Shown in pieces: positions 1 through 9,451 of a DNA stretch of 64,000 nt (the first letter of the stretch is position 1; the number at the start of each line of letters is the position of its first letter). Position numbers and translations under genes: made by a program. Origin of the DNA: Omphalotus guepiniiformis (taxonomy: Eukaryota; Basidiomycota; Agaricomycetes; Agaricales; Omphalotaceae); the NCBI GenBank assembly GCA_028554645.1, contig JAQOOI010000079.1:496001-560000 (forward strand), in the 5' to 3' direction. The notes beneath the pieces are model-generated. The model saw only the letters and a program-made list of their open reading frames with translations, searched no databases and was not told the DNA's origin.

Positions 1-39
1 TCTGATTACTCGTCAAGTACTGATCGCGGGAACAAGTAG

Positions 40-1128
40 AACAGCGAGGCTCACGTACGTTGTACCGGTCCTCAAATTTACAAGCAACTTCCAAACATCT
101 CGGTGTTTGCCGCCTCTATCGGTACATCAGGTATGCTTTCAGCGATGTATCAACTAGGTGAAAGAAAGTTATATTATGTGCAGGTACAATGACTGGAACG
201 GGATCTTACCTCAAGTCCGTGTTACCGAACATCGTGAACCTAGGTGTCTTTACTGCTCCCGGCGATAGAGTACCTGGTCCGCGGCCCATTGACCTCATTC
301 AAGCTGTCGACCTTCCGTGGTGGGAGGTCATCGACTGCGACGAACATGTCACTTCCTACGATTCGTATTTGACGAGTTTGGACCTCTGTCGACAAGGAAT
401 TCTTTGTGGACCTAGTTCTGGACTGGCTTTGAAAGGCTTGTTCCAATATCTGGCCAAGAGTCTGAAGGAAACTCCCAGTGGGCTAGATCACCTTCGTGGG
501 TCTGATGGATTTGTTACTTGTGAGTTCACGGCATACATATATAGGAGAATTGACCTGACACCAAGTTTCGTAAGGCGCCTTCATCTGCTGCGACCTCCCA
601 TTCCAATACATTGCGGAATACTTCACTAAACTTCCTCCTTCATGCTTTCCTAAGATTCATCGAGAAGAATTGCTGGACGCCGACCTCTATCCATATGGAA
701 TAAGCTGGAGGATCTCAGCCAAAGAAGCATTCGACTTACTATCAAAGAGTCCCAAAGCCGTCATCCTTGATCTTCGCGACCAAGACGATTTCGCTCAGTG
801 CTGGTGCAGTGTGGCAAAGTCTATCCATCTAGATTTGAAAGCTTCTAATGACCCAAACCCTTTCACGGACTCGGCTACGCTGGTAAGGCAATGGACTGAC
901 TTATCCAACTCTTTGAATCCTCGTAATGCTCGGTACGGGTATCTCTATGGGCGTGAAGTGGGAGATGTCGTTGTGATGTCGTACGACGGATACTCTGCGA
1001 GTATTGCGTGTAGCATTATGAGATATCATGGCGCTTCTGCCTACTATATTGATGGAGGTTTTGCATCGTGGAGGAACAACGGTCTTCCTGTGTTTACGGA
1101 AGATTTTAGCGTCCGTGCAAAAATGTGA
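40..1128 (+). CDS. Cysteine-synthase-like PLP enzyme fused to a rhodanese-like domain, 5' end outside the window
   Basis: C-terminal two thirds of a fold-type II PLP-enzyme homologue followed by a rhodanese-like domain. Predicted exons are 40-130, 184-519 and 575-1128, and their lengths sum to whole codons. The first visible exon starts at an acceptor (TAG at 37-39) that matches the one in the paralogue at 4118-6328. Visible motifs are ASIGTSGTMTGTG (split by an intron), typical of the PLP phosphate-binding loop of cysteine synthases, and GPSSG near the end of that domain. The rhodanese-like part runs from about 700 to the stop and ends in the usual GGFASW turn. Its active-site loop reads MSYDGYS, with Ser where rhodaneses have the catalytic Cys. 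Relative to its paralogue it lacks two introns. Substrate unknown. The family is recognised with confidence; the specific reaction is not. Confidence 0.8.
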
Positions 1129-1297
1129 AGAAGTTTGGAAGGAATGGAGTTGTATTACATAATCAATTGGATTTGTCATATTCTCGAATACTTTAAGCAG
1201 TGCTGGCTTGCATTTAATCTGGCATGAACTGGTTCATCTCTACCTCAGATGTAGAAAAGCAAGGGTCAGGATGGGAGAAATAACTTGACCGAGGTCA

Positions 1298-3637
1298 ATG
1301 TCTGTCCCTCTCGATAACGCAGCAACATCTCGAAATGACCAGGACCATCTTGGACTACCCATAGCTACTGCGTCCGCTCCAGAACGTAAGCCCCCCGCAA
1401 CTGGGTTAGTTGACCAGACGAACTATGTTCCTAAAAGCAGGATCATCTCAATCTTCTTGGCTTGTGCGACAGTGGGAACCACGGGACTTTTGGATGAGAC
1501 TATGATTGCTGTGGCTTTGCCTCAAATCAGTACGGATCTTGGAGGTGGTAGCCAAATAGCATGGGTTGCGACTGCGTTCTTTATGTACGTGCTTACATTT
1601 TTTTGTGCTTTTAGCGCGACGTCTTATTTCTTCACAGAACGAGCACAGCATTTCAGCTGCTCTACGGGCGTCTCTCAGATATCTGGTCGAGAAAGGCGGT
1701 TCTTTTTAGCTTGATGTTCATATTTTTCATTGGTAACCTCGGGTCCGCCTTCGCCAGTACCTTTATTCAACTGTTGATATTCAGAGCAGTACGTAAGGAA
1801 TTCATGTCTTTTCAGTTTTTATGCTCAGAAGTTACGGGTCAGATTGCAGGCATTGGCGGTGGTGGTTTACCGACAGTCGCGCAGGTGATAGTATCTGACA
1901 CAGTGTCTCTGAGAGAGCGTGGAAAGTATCAAGGCATCCTCGTGCGTATATCCTGAGCTTTGTGTTGGGTATCCGTGTCGTATTAATTGTCTCTAGGGAA
2001 TCTCGGTGGCATTCGCGAATGGTGTCGGTCCTCTTATCGGAGGTGCCTTCGCACAAAAGTCGACATGGTAGGCCCATCCACATTATCCCTTATGGATCTC
2101 ATATTATACGTGCTAGGAGATGGATCTTTCGCCTGTTACTTCCGCTTACGGTTTTTTCCGCATCGTGCGTATACTTCTTTATGCCTTTGAAACCTGTCGT
2201 GGGCGACTGGAAAGTGTGCGTCGAGAATCCCTTAGTCTTGCATTCCCCGTACTAACGCAGACCAAAGCAAACTTCGGCGCGTCGATTTTGTTGGGTCATT
2301 GCTAATTCTCGTCGGGTCAACTCTCCTTGTGGTAAGCATGTCGTTCGTCGCCGTTCAAGTTCAACAGCATTAACAATCTGTCAGATGGCGCTAACATGGG
2401 GAGGTGTGAGCTATCCTTGGGATAGTGTACATGTCTTGGTCCCTCTTTGTCTCGGAGTAGTCACGCTGGTAGTATTCGTGATATGGGAGGGGAAGTGGCC
2501 AAAGTATCCTTTACTCCCTCGTAAGTTGGTCTCTTCTCGCATGTTTGGTTGTGCGTTCAATATACAGTTTTTCAGTCTACATATTCCGCCAGCGCATTGT
2601 TATCGGAGCAGCCCTCACTCATTTCATTAACGGATACTTGACGATGGTTCAAGTCTTTTACTTACCTACGTTCTATCAAGTCGCGTATGGATATTCTCCC
2701 GTGAAAAGCGCTGCATTGCTGCTTGCGCTTACCGTTGTTCAAAGTGAGGCCACCTAAACATACATCTGATTATAGAACACTAAACAAATGTCCCTAGGTA
2801 TCATATCCTCGGTTTCAGGACTTATCATCACTTGGACTGGTAGATACAGAGTGCGTAATCTCTCCGGTTCAATCAATCGTATAATCACATTAAACTGTCA
2901 GGAGCTGATTCTAACTGGTTGGGCCGTTTGGGCTATTGGCCTTGGATTACTAGCATCATTGAAACCTTCTTCGTCCATCGGCAGACAAGTTGGGTATTCA
3001 CTGCTCACGGGGTTCGGTGTAGGTCAGACATTGCAGCCGTGAGTTCAATAATAATTCTGTGAAGAGAATTCAGCTGAATTGTGGAGACTCCAGATCACTC
3101 GTTGCCGTTCAGGGAGCTGTGGAACGGAAAGACATGGCGGTGGTCACTGCGATGCGAAGGTAGGTTAGTTTGATTTCAAAGGCATTAAAACACGGTATGA
3201 GTTATCTTTATCTCCTAGTTTCGCACGGAACATTGGCGGGACACTTGGGCTTGCGATTTCTGGTACAATAATGTGAGGACCACAATCTCTTGGAGACTAC
3301 ATACAGAACTTCACTCAAACCTCCCACAAACCACAGAACGAATACCTTCATCTCCAATCTACGACATCTGAATCTCGACTCGGAGACATATTCAGCGTTA
3401 ATTCAAGATCCTGAGGCTGCGCGTTCTCTGATTAGTGATCCAGCTAAGTTAGCTGAGGTTATATCAGGTTATCAACATGGATTCAGAATCGTTTTTATTG
3501 TTTTGGCTTCTCTTGCTTCGGCTTCGTTTTTCCTTGTGTTGTTGTTGATGACGCATAGGACACTTAAGAGGGAAGATGATGAGAGGCTTAAACGAGATGC
3601 GTTGGAACGGATTAAGAATGAGAAGGGTGATAACTAA
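1298..3637 (+). CDS. MFS transporter, DHA2 (14-TM drug/toxin exporter type)
   Basis: Multi-exon plasma-membrane transporter. After a hydrophilic N-terminus of about 50 residues, the first membrane segment ends in LLDETMIAVALPQIS, a variant of the LDxTIVxxALP motif of 14-TM drug:H+ antiporters. It is followed by AWVATAFF and, after a short intron near 1583-1638, YGRLSDIWSRKAVL (the loop 2-3 motif) and FFIGNLGSAFA. Later exons carry IAGIGGGGLPTVAQVIVSD, ERGKYQG, FANGVGPLIGGAFA and a final long segment (FIVLASLASASFFLVLLL) followed by a charged tail. The family usually exports small molecules such as toxins, antifungals or amino-acid derivatives. It lies between two paralogous PLP-enzyme genes, which suggests it exports their product (inference). 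Exon borders between 1750 and 3300 were read by eye and may be off by a few bases. Confidence 0.85.
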
Positions 3638-4117
3638 TTTCTAGAAGTATCGTGACACTGACAACAGTTCAGGTTGGGGATCAGATGGGATATTTCAAAG
3701 TACGAGTTATACTGTGTACACACCAGCTTACTTACTTACCGTAGTTGGGCAACTTCGAACTCTGATTATTGCCATCTGCTGGGTGTGTACATATGTCGTT
3801 TGATACCGCTTGAATATAATCTCAATGAGGGATGCGAGTGTGATTTACAGACGGTCTACATACGCAAGCGAAGCGGTTCGAATCGGTTCTTCAAGATTGA
3901 ATTTGAAAAATGGAGTTGTAGATGCGACCTATCACCCCTGTGAGCCTCGGTTCACCTCCGCACCGCACAATAAACGAACTCATCATCAAAGTATGTACAG
4001 CAGATTGGTTCGCCTTCAAAATTGAATTGATTTGTTTCCCTCAAGCACATAAGTAGGCCGTACGCGTACGGTAAGGCAATAACACAGTGTACCCGCACCC
4101 TTTCCTCACTGCTATCC
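3638..4117. other. Intergenic spacer and promoter of the downstream PLP-enzyme gene
   Basis: No gene recognised. Short open frames here have no family features. The only notable element is a perfect 14-bp palindrome at 4058-4071, listed separately. Confidence 0.6.
4058..4071. promoter_or_regulatory. Perfect 14-bp palindrome in a proximal promoter
   Basis: CCGTACGCGTACGG equals its own reverse complement and lies 47 bp upstream of the start codon at 4118. It could be a binding site for a dimeric transcription factor; no specific factor is implied. I did not find a second copy upstream of the neighbouring genes. Confidence 0.35.
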
Positions 4118-6328
4118 ATGGTCGCTAATCCAATCTTGAACGTTTACTCGGGCGAAGATGCTTTGGTGGATTACTACGACCCCAATAAATGTCCTCCCGT
4201 TCCTGTGAGTACCACCCTCGAGCACTGCTAAACTGTGCAATTGTGCTCAACCTACTAGCTCGTGGAGTTACCTCGAAAATTGAATCCTCTGCGTGATGGT
4301 ACGTATTGGTTACACCCTGTTTCCGCGATGGTCTCAGTAAACTGACGAGTTCTCGCCCCCGGCGCCCCGCTACTAGACGGTGTTCGGATCTACGCAAAGC
4401 TCATGAACTGTCTTCCTGCTACGAATGTTAAAGCTCTTCCAGGTGAGTCCTACTAGTAAACCCCTGTGCGAATACCTGACGTACGCCCGTTTAGCCTTGA
4501 ATATGATCCTCAGAGCAAAGGAAGATGGTCGCATTACTCCAGATACACACACTATCGTCGAGTATTCTTCCGGAAGCACGGTTATTTCACTCGCTCTGAT
4601 AGCTAATATCATGGGTATACCGAATGTTAAAGCGTATATGTCTAATAAGACTTCAGAGGCCAAACTTGACCTTCTTCGATTCTTTGTATGGCTTTTCTCT
4701 CTCCCCTCGCCTACGACTCCGAGTTGTATACTGACTTTACTTTACTTTGTGCTTTGACAGGGACTTGATCTGTACGTATATTCGTCAATATCTTGATGTC
4801 CAATCTTTGCACGAATGATGGGTTTAGGACTGTGTTTGGTGGTCATGGTCAGCCTGAGCCTCAGGATCCAAATGGCGGAATATTCCAAGCTACTGTTCAT
4901 GGTAAGAGGGAGGGTTGGTTTAACCCAGACCAATATTCCAACTTCGAGGTGTGTTTACGTCTGCACATAGAGGTTTACTTGAAGTGTTAATATTGAGACA
5001 ATCTTTAGAATTTCGAATCTCATATGAGGTGGACCGGACCTCAGATATTGAAACAACTACCTGATCTGTCAGTGTTTGCCGCCTCCATTGGTACATCAGG
5101 TAAGGAACAAGATGTATTTCTGGCGTAACAATCTCACTGAATTTAGCTATGTACACCACTTACAGGCACGATGACCGGGACTGGATTATATCTCAAAGAG
5201 CACAAGCCATCCGTGACGCGAATCGGGTACGGATAAGGGATCGCTTCATCATTGTATCTATTCTAACAGGTCATCTCAGAATATGTACTGCCCCAGATGA
5301 TCGAGTACGCACATCCGCTCATTCCAAGCCTGCATTCATACAAAGTTCTATTTTTACTAGGTACCCGGACCTCGTTCATTCAGTCTACTCGCGCCTGTAG
5401 AGTTTCCGTGGCGCGATTCAGTCGACGGGATTGAAGAAATCGCATCATTTGAATCGTTTGAAAAGAGCCTGGAGCTATGTCGAAACGGTCTACTCGTTGG
5501 CCCAAGTTCAGGACTTGCACTTCTGGGTTTGATCAAGTATTTGAACAGAGAAAAAGCTGCGGGTAAGCTGGATGCTTTGCGAAATGAAAAAGGAGAGATA
5601 CCGTGTATGTTTGTTTATTCTCTATAGATAATGCCGGGGTTGACCTTCCTCGAACGATAGGTGCATTTATCTGCTGTGATCAACCTTTCCAATACATATC
5701 CGAGTACATGTCGAAGCTGGGACCGGATTACTTCCCGACAATCAACAACTCGGAGCTCCTGGGTGTAGACCCTTATCCGTCAGTCTCAGAATTTTCGTCT
5801 CTACCTCATCGCCCATTTAACAATCTCTACAATTCCAGATATAATGTTGATTGGGAGATACGTGCTGAGGATGCCCACGCAATGCTGTTCGATCCCTCAT
5901 GGACTCCTCCAAAAGTCGTCGGAATCGCGCCAGTGAGAGGTGTCGCGGTCGCCTCAGAAACAAACGGTGAAGTCGCGAAACAAGAAGAATACATCGTCCT
6001 TGATCTTCGTGACAAGCCCTCTTTCGATACCGACCACGTTCCTAACTCTCTTAGCCTTCCCATCGACTCGTTGAAAGATCTGAATCCTTACCAAGATCCT
6101 CCTACCATGGTCAAGCAGTTCAACATCCTAGACACTCGACTTGCTTCGACTGACAAAGAATTCGGGGTCTCGCTTGAGGGTAAGACAGTGTTGACATTGT
6201 CGCATAGAGGTCATATGGGGAGGCTTGCTATGAGCGTGCTGCGCAATCGAGGAATCAAGGCTCATTGTGTGATGGGCGGTTGCGAGTCATGGAAACAAGC
6301 TGGATTATGGGGTCAGTGGTCGAAGTAG
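4118..6328 (+). CDS. Cysteine-synthase-like PLP enzyme fused to a rhodanese-like domain (534 aa)
   Basis: Complete paralogue of the gene at 40-1128. Predicted exons: 4118-4204, 4259-4298, 4377-4442, 4495-4685, 4761-4771, 4828-4948, 5009-5099, 5166-5226, 5280-5304, 5361-5604, 5661-6328. They sum to 1605 nt, exactly 535 codons. Visible features: candidate PLP lysine in TNVKALPALNMI (about K61); VEYSSGST at about 87-93, where cysteine synthases have TSGNT; ASIGTSGTMTGTG; TAPDDRVPGPRS; GPSSGLAL. The C-terminal ~200 residues are rhodanese-like (YIVLDLRDKPSF, then GGCESW), with SHRGHMG at the active loop, so the catalytic Cys is replaced by Ser. The altered substrate loop argues against an ordinary cysteine synthase. 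One exon is only 11 nt. The adjacent MFS gene suggests a joint pathway (inference). Confidence 0.83.
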
Positions 6329-7101
6329 TAATTGATACATTTGTACGAACCTTGAGGTCAATATCAGGTCAATAGCATCTGTTGACATACAATTCTTTGA
6401 GCGTTTCTTCTCTCCTTCAACGTTGCATCAATTCATGAGCTCCATGTGTTGGTATGACCGTCCGCCGATTACGTTTCTTCATGTCATACAGTGGCGATGA
6501 TAAATCTGCATGTATTCTCTTAACGAGCCCAGAGTCGTTGGTTTAAAAAATTGCAGGGAATACTCAGCTGATTACGGAACCGATTCAAATTGATTACAAA
6601 TACAACGGTTAATTTTCAATCTCCGACTCAACTTCCGCTGGTCGCTGAGAACATTGACTGGCTTGACTGGCTTGACTCTTATTTTTCTGTAGCTCGAGCC
6701 AGACAGAACGAGATGTATCGATGTCCTTTTGCTCTTATTATTAGGCGGTGCAAGCTGTCGCGGCATTGGCTTGAATTATTTTCAGGAATATCAGGGAACA
6801 ACGGTGTAGTGCGTGTCCCATCCTGTCGGACCCCTTTCGAAATGGTTAGTGCTTGGCGGGTTTGTAAACTGTGAGTACAGTGGACGCATATGCTGGTATC
6901 GCAGAGCGCTTAAAGTAATCAAACGGAATTATCCTAGGTAGATAGAGTCTTTCCAACGAGAATACGATGCCTTCTGTTGCAATTCACAACAAGATCTGAT
7001 ACACGCTGTTCCGCTCGATTCGACCGGACTAGCAGTTCAAATTTACGACAATTCTGAGTTCTTATAAATTGCAATGTTCATCTGCTGATACATACCACGA
7101 A
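6329..7101. other. Intergenic spacer upstream of the SerA-like gene
   Basis: About 770 bp without a recognisable gene. Contains the TATA element at 7063-7069 in its last part; nothing else identified. Confidence 0.55.
7063..7069 (+). promoter_or_regulatory. TATA box of the SerA-like gene
   Basis: TATAAAT lies 39 bp upstream of the ATG at 7102. At the usual spacing this implies a very short 5' leader. Confidence 0.4.
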
Positions 7102-8559
7102 ATGATGTCGTGTATAGAGACAACTTTCTCTCGCTCAGTGTCTCCAGGACGAAGTCACCTGTACTCTTCTCTTGCGCTGTTTCAGGAAATGGATCGGTTC
7201 AGCAAGGTCCAGCATAAGTTGATACATTCGGTCAGCCACGAGGCCCTCCGGATTCTACTTCTCGAAGACATAGGCCCCAAAGTTGCATGCGCTTTCAGCG
7301 AGCTAGGTTTCACTGTAGACCAGTACTCGACTTTACCCGAGAAGAAACTCATCAGCATACTCCCTTCATATCATGCCATTTGCATCCGGAATAAAACAAA
7401 AATTACAGCACATGTCATCAAAGCTGCAACCAAGGTACGTGTTCTATCAGAATTTTGTACAACCGCAATGTCGTTTGACTTGTATGTGCAGCTTCTTGTT
7501 ATCGGTTGCTTTTGTACAGAAGCAGACAAGGTTGATGTTCATGCAGCTGCCCAAAACGGCATCCCTGTCTTCAAATCTTCATTCTCTGATTCACGATCTG
7601 TTGCTGAGCTGGTACTGAGCGAGGTGATCGCGCTCTCAAGACAGCTTGCGGAACGTTCGTACGAGCTTCGTAACGGTATCTGGAACAAGCAATCAAAGGG
7701 TTGCTGGGAAGCTCGCGGAAAAACTCTTGGAATTATAGGCTATGGCCGTATTGGCTCCCAAGTATCCGTTCTGGCGGAATCATTGGGGATGCGTATCTTG
7801 TTCTACGATGTTCGCGGTGTTATGCCTCTTGGGTCCGCACAACGAACCGCTAGTCTGGCCGCGCTTCTCGCCGAAGCGGACTTTGTCTCGATACATGTCC
7901 CTGCGCAACCAGAGACAATGGGTCTGATATCGCACATTGAACTGGCGCAGATGAAGGAGGGGTCTTATTTGATTAATACCTCATATACGTGCGCAGTGGA
8001 CATTCCAGCTGTTATAGATGCCTTGAGATCGGGGCATCTTGCGGGTGCTGCTTTGGACGTCTTTCCAGTCGAACCTTGTACCAATGTCGCCTCGTTCGAC
8101 GACGAGCTTGGTGCTTGGGCAAGTGACCTTTGCGAGCTTCCCAATGTCATCCTTACACCACATATCGGCGGTTCAACAGAGGATGCGCTTTGGAGAATCG
8201 ACGAGCAAGTTACCCGAGCATGTTGCGGATACCTAAGTCGTGGATCCACAATGGGTGCTCTCAATTTTCCTGATGTTGATCTTCCGCTCTCAGAGCGACC
8301 AGATCGGATACGAGTGTATCATGTTCAGCGGAACCACCCTGGCGCTCTAAAACATGTTCACGATGCCCTTGCATCGTTCAATGTCGTGAAACAAGCCTCT
8401 GGGACAAGGGGTGATATAATGTATCTTGTGGCTGAAGTTGGAGACGTTACTTCTGGTGAAGGGAAGCGGCTACGAGAGCTAATGAGTTCTATTGAGGATA
8501 GTATTCTAACAAAACTCCAAGCGTGTCAGGTAGTGCCTTCATCGATATGCTCCACATGA
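7102..8559 (+). CDS. D-3-phosphoglycerate dehydrogenase-like protein with ACT domain, catalytic Arg lost
   Basis: Homologue of fungal SER3/SER33, 466 aa after removal of one 57-nt intron (7435-7491), close to the usual ~470 aa. The intron is a multiple of three and stop-free, so the frame stays open without splicing; excision restores AATKLLVIGCFC as in the family. Order: N-terminal substrate domain, Rossmann motif LGIIGYGRIGSQ, DVFPVEP (Glu), LTPHIGGST (His), then a C-terminal ACT-type domain from about RIRVYHVQ. The segment INASRGTVVDIP, nearly invariant in the family, reads INTSYTCAVDIP here, so the Arg that binds the substrate carboxylate is Tyr. The start at 7102 is the first ATG; an open frame extends back to a TTG at 7069. 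Probably a divergent paralogue rather than the housekeeping serine enzyme; degeneration is also possible. Confidence 0.85.
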   Translation: MMSCIETTFSRSVSPGRSHLYSSLALFQEMDRFSKVQHKLIHSVSHEALRILLLEDIGPKVACAFSELGFTVDQYSTLPEKKLISILPSYHAICIRNKTKITAHVIKAATKVRVLSEFCTTAMSFDLYVQLLVIGCFCTEADKVDVHAAAQNGIPVFKSSFSDSRSVAELVLSEVIALSRQLAERSYELRNGIWNKQSKGCWEARGKTLGIIGYGRIGSQVSVLAESLGMRILFYDVRGVMPLGSAQRTASLAALLAEADFVSIHVPAQPETMGLISHIELAQMKEGSYLINTSYTCAVDIPAVIDALRSGHLAGAALDVFPVEPCTNVASFDDELGAWASDLCELPNVILTPHIGGSTEDALWRIDEQVTRACCGYLSRGSTMGALNFPDVDLPLSERPDRIRVYHVQRNHPGALKHVHDALASFNVVKQASGTRGDIMYLVAEVGDVTSGEGKRLRELMSSIEDSILTKLQACQVVPSSICST

Positions 8560-8784
8560 ATTGACTGTTGCTATCAATATATATCAGTTTCTAAGATGTA
8601 TGTATACTGAAAGATGCCATTTCGTTTCGCAACTCTGATAGCCAAAGTAACTAGTCCAGCTCATTCTCGTGTTGTGTTGAATGGAAGAAATTTCTATTTA
8701 TTCACTCGCATGTCGGAGAAACCGATCGTATAACATTCGCTGCTCCAGGCAGTCCAGCGAAAGAAGGAACATAATACGTAGTAT

Positions 8785-9451
8785 TCACATCTCACATCCA
8801 CCACGAAGCTGGTTAAGCCTTCCAAACGCGATTTCGCCAACCACTGAACCCAGGATGATGCTAATGATGTAAGATGCATTAAAACTCATGAAGAACAATT
8901 GAAGATGAGAGAAGTACGAAAATGAAGGTTCAGGGTACCCACATGACAACCAACATCAAGAGGTAGTGAAAGGTAGTGTCGAGTCCCGTCAAAACTCCAC
9001 GAGAAAGCTCGTGCGACAAGACGAAGGTCGACGGTGCATGATACTTATCCGAGTGGCCACCTTGGAAGGCCGACCCTGACAAGTGCTTCGTACTACTGTC
9101 GTCTCTTGACGATAGCTCTGTCAATCTGCGATACCTGTGTATATGCATATGATCAGTGTCAGAAACCAGCCCACCTGCATTTGAAAGTAAGCGAGTCACT
9201 GACCTCGTAGCAAAGTGTTCCTCAACACCGCGACGGTAGGCAAGCAGCCAGCGGTGCACTATGGCAAGTAAAAAGAAAATGAGACAAGCGCCAAAGATGG
9301 CACCCGCAGAGGAAGGAGCCAGAGTATCGAAGAGAAGAGTATCTCCCTTTGTAAAATGCAAGTAAGGCTTCATCATCGACGACATAGTAGTCGAGTTGGA
9401 TGACATGGAAGAGTCCGAGCTCATAGAATCGCCATCCATATCGGAGTCCAT
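8785..9451 (-). CDS. Ctr-family copper transporter (179 aa)
   Basis: Small three-TM copper importer. The N-terminus is Met/Ser/Asp-rich (MDSDMDGDSMSS..., then TTMSSMM), as in Ctr proteins that use Met to bind Cu(I). HFTKGDTLLFDTLAP and a membrane segment (GAIFGACLIFFLLAIVHRW) follow, then a variable cytosolic loop, TM2 with YLLMLVVM (the MxxxM copper motif) and TM3 FNASYIISIILGSVVGE, which includes a GxxxG-like packing motif. Predicted exons: 9451-9204, 9134-8943, 8884-8785. Canonical splice sites at the second intron turn the last Met of MxxxM into Ile; a non-canonical donor two bases later would give MCFN, closer to the family. It lies head-to-head with a metalloreductase gene, which fits reductive copper uptake. 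Confidence 0.85.

Noticed and set aside
3876..3890. GGTTCGAATC resembling a tRNA T-loop
   Set aside because: No matching acceptor stem, D-arm or anticodon arm around it.
7069..7101. Extension of the SerA-like frame to a TTG
   Set aside because: TTG is not a usual start in fungi, and the TATA box overlaps this position; the ATG at 7102 fits family length.
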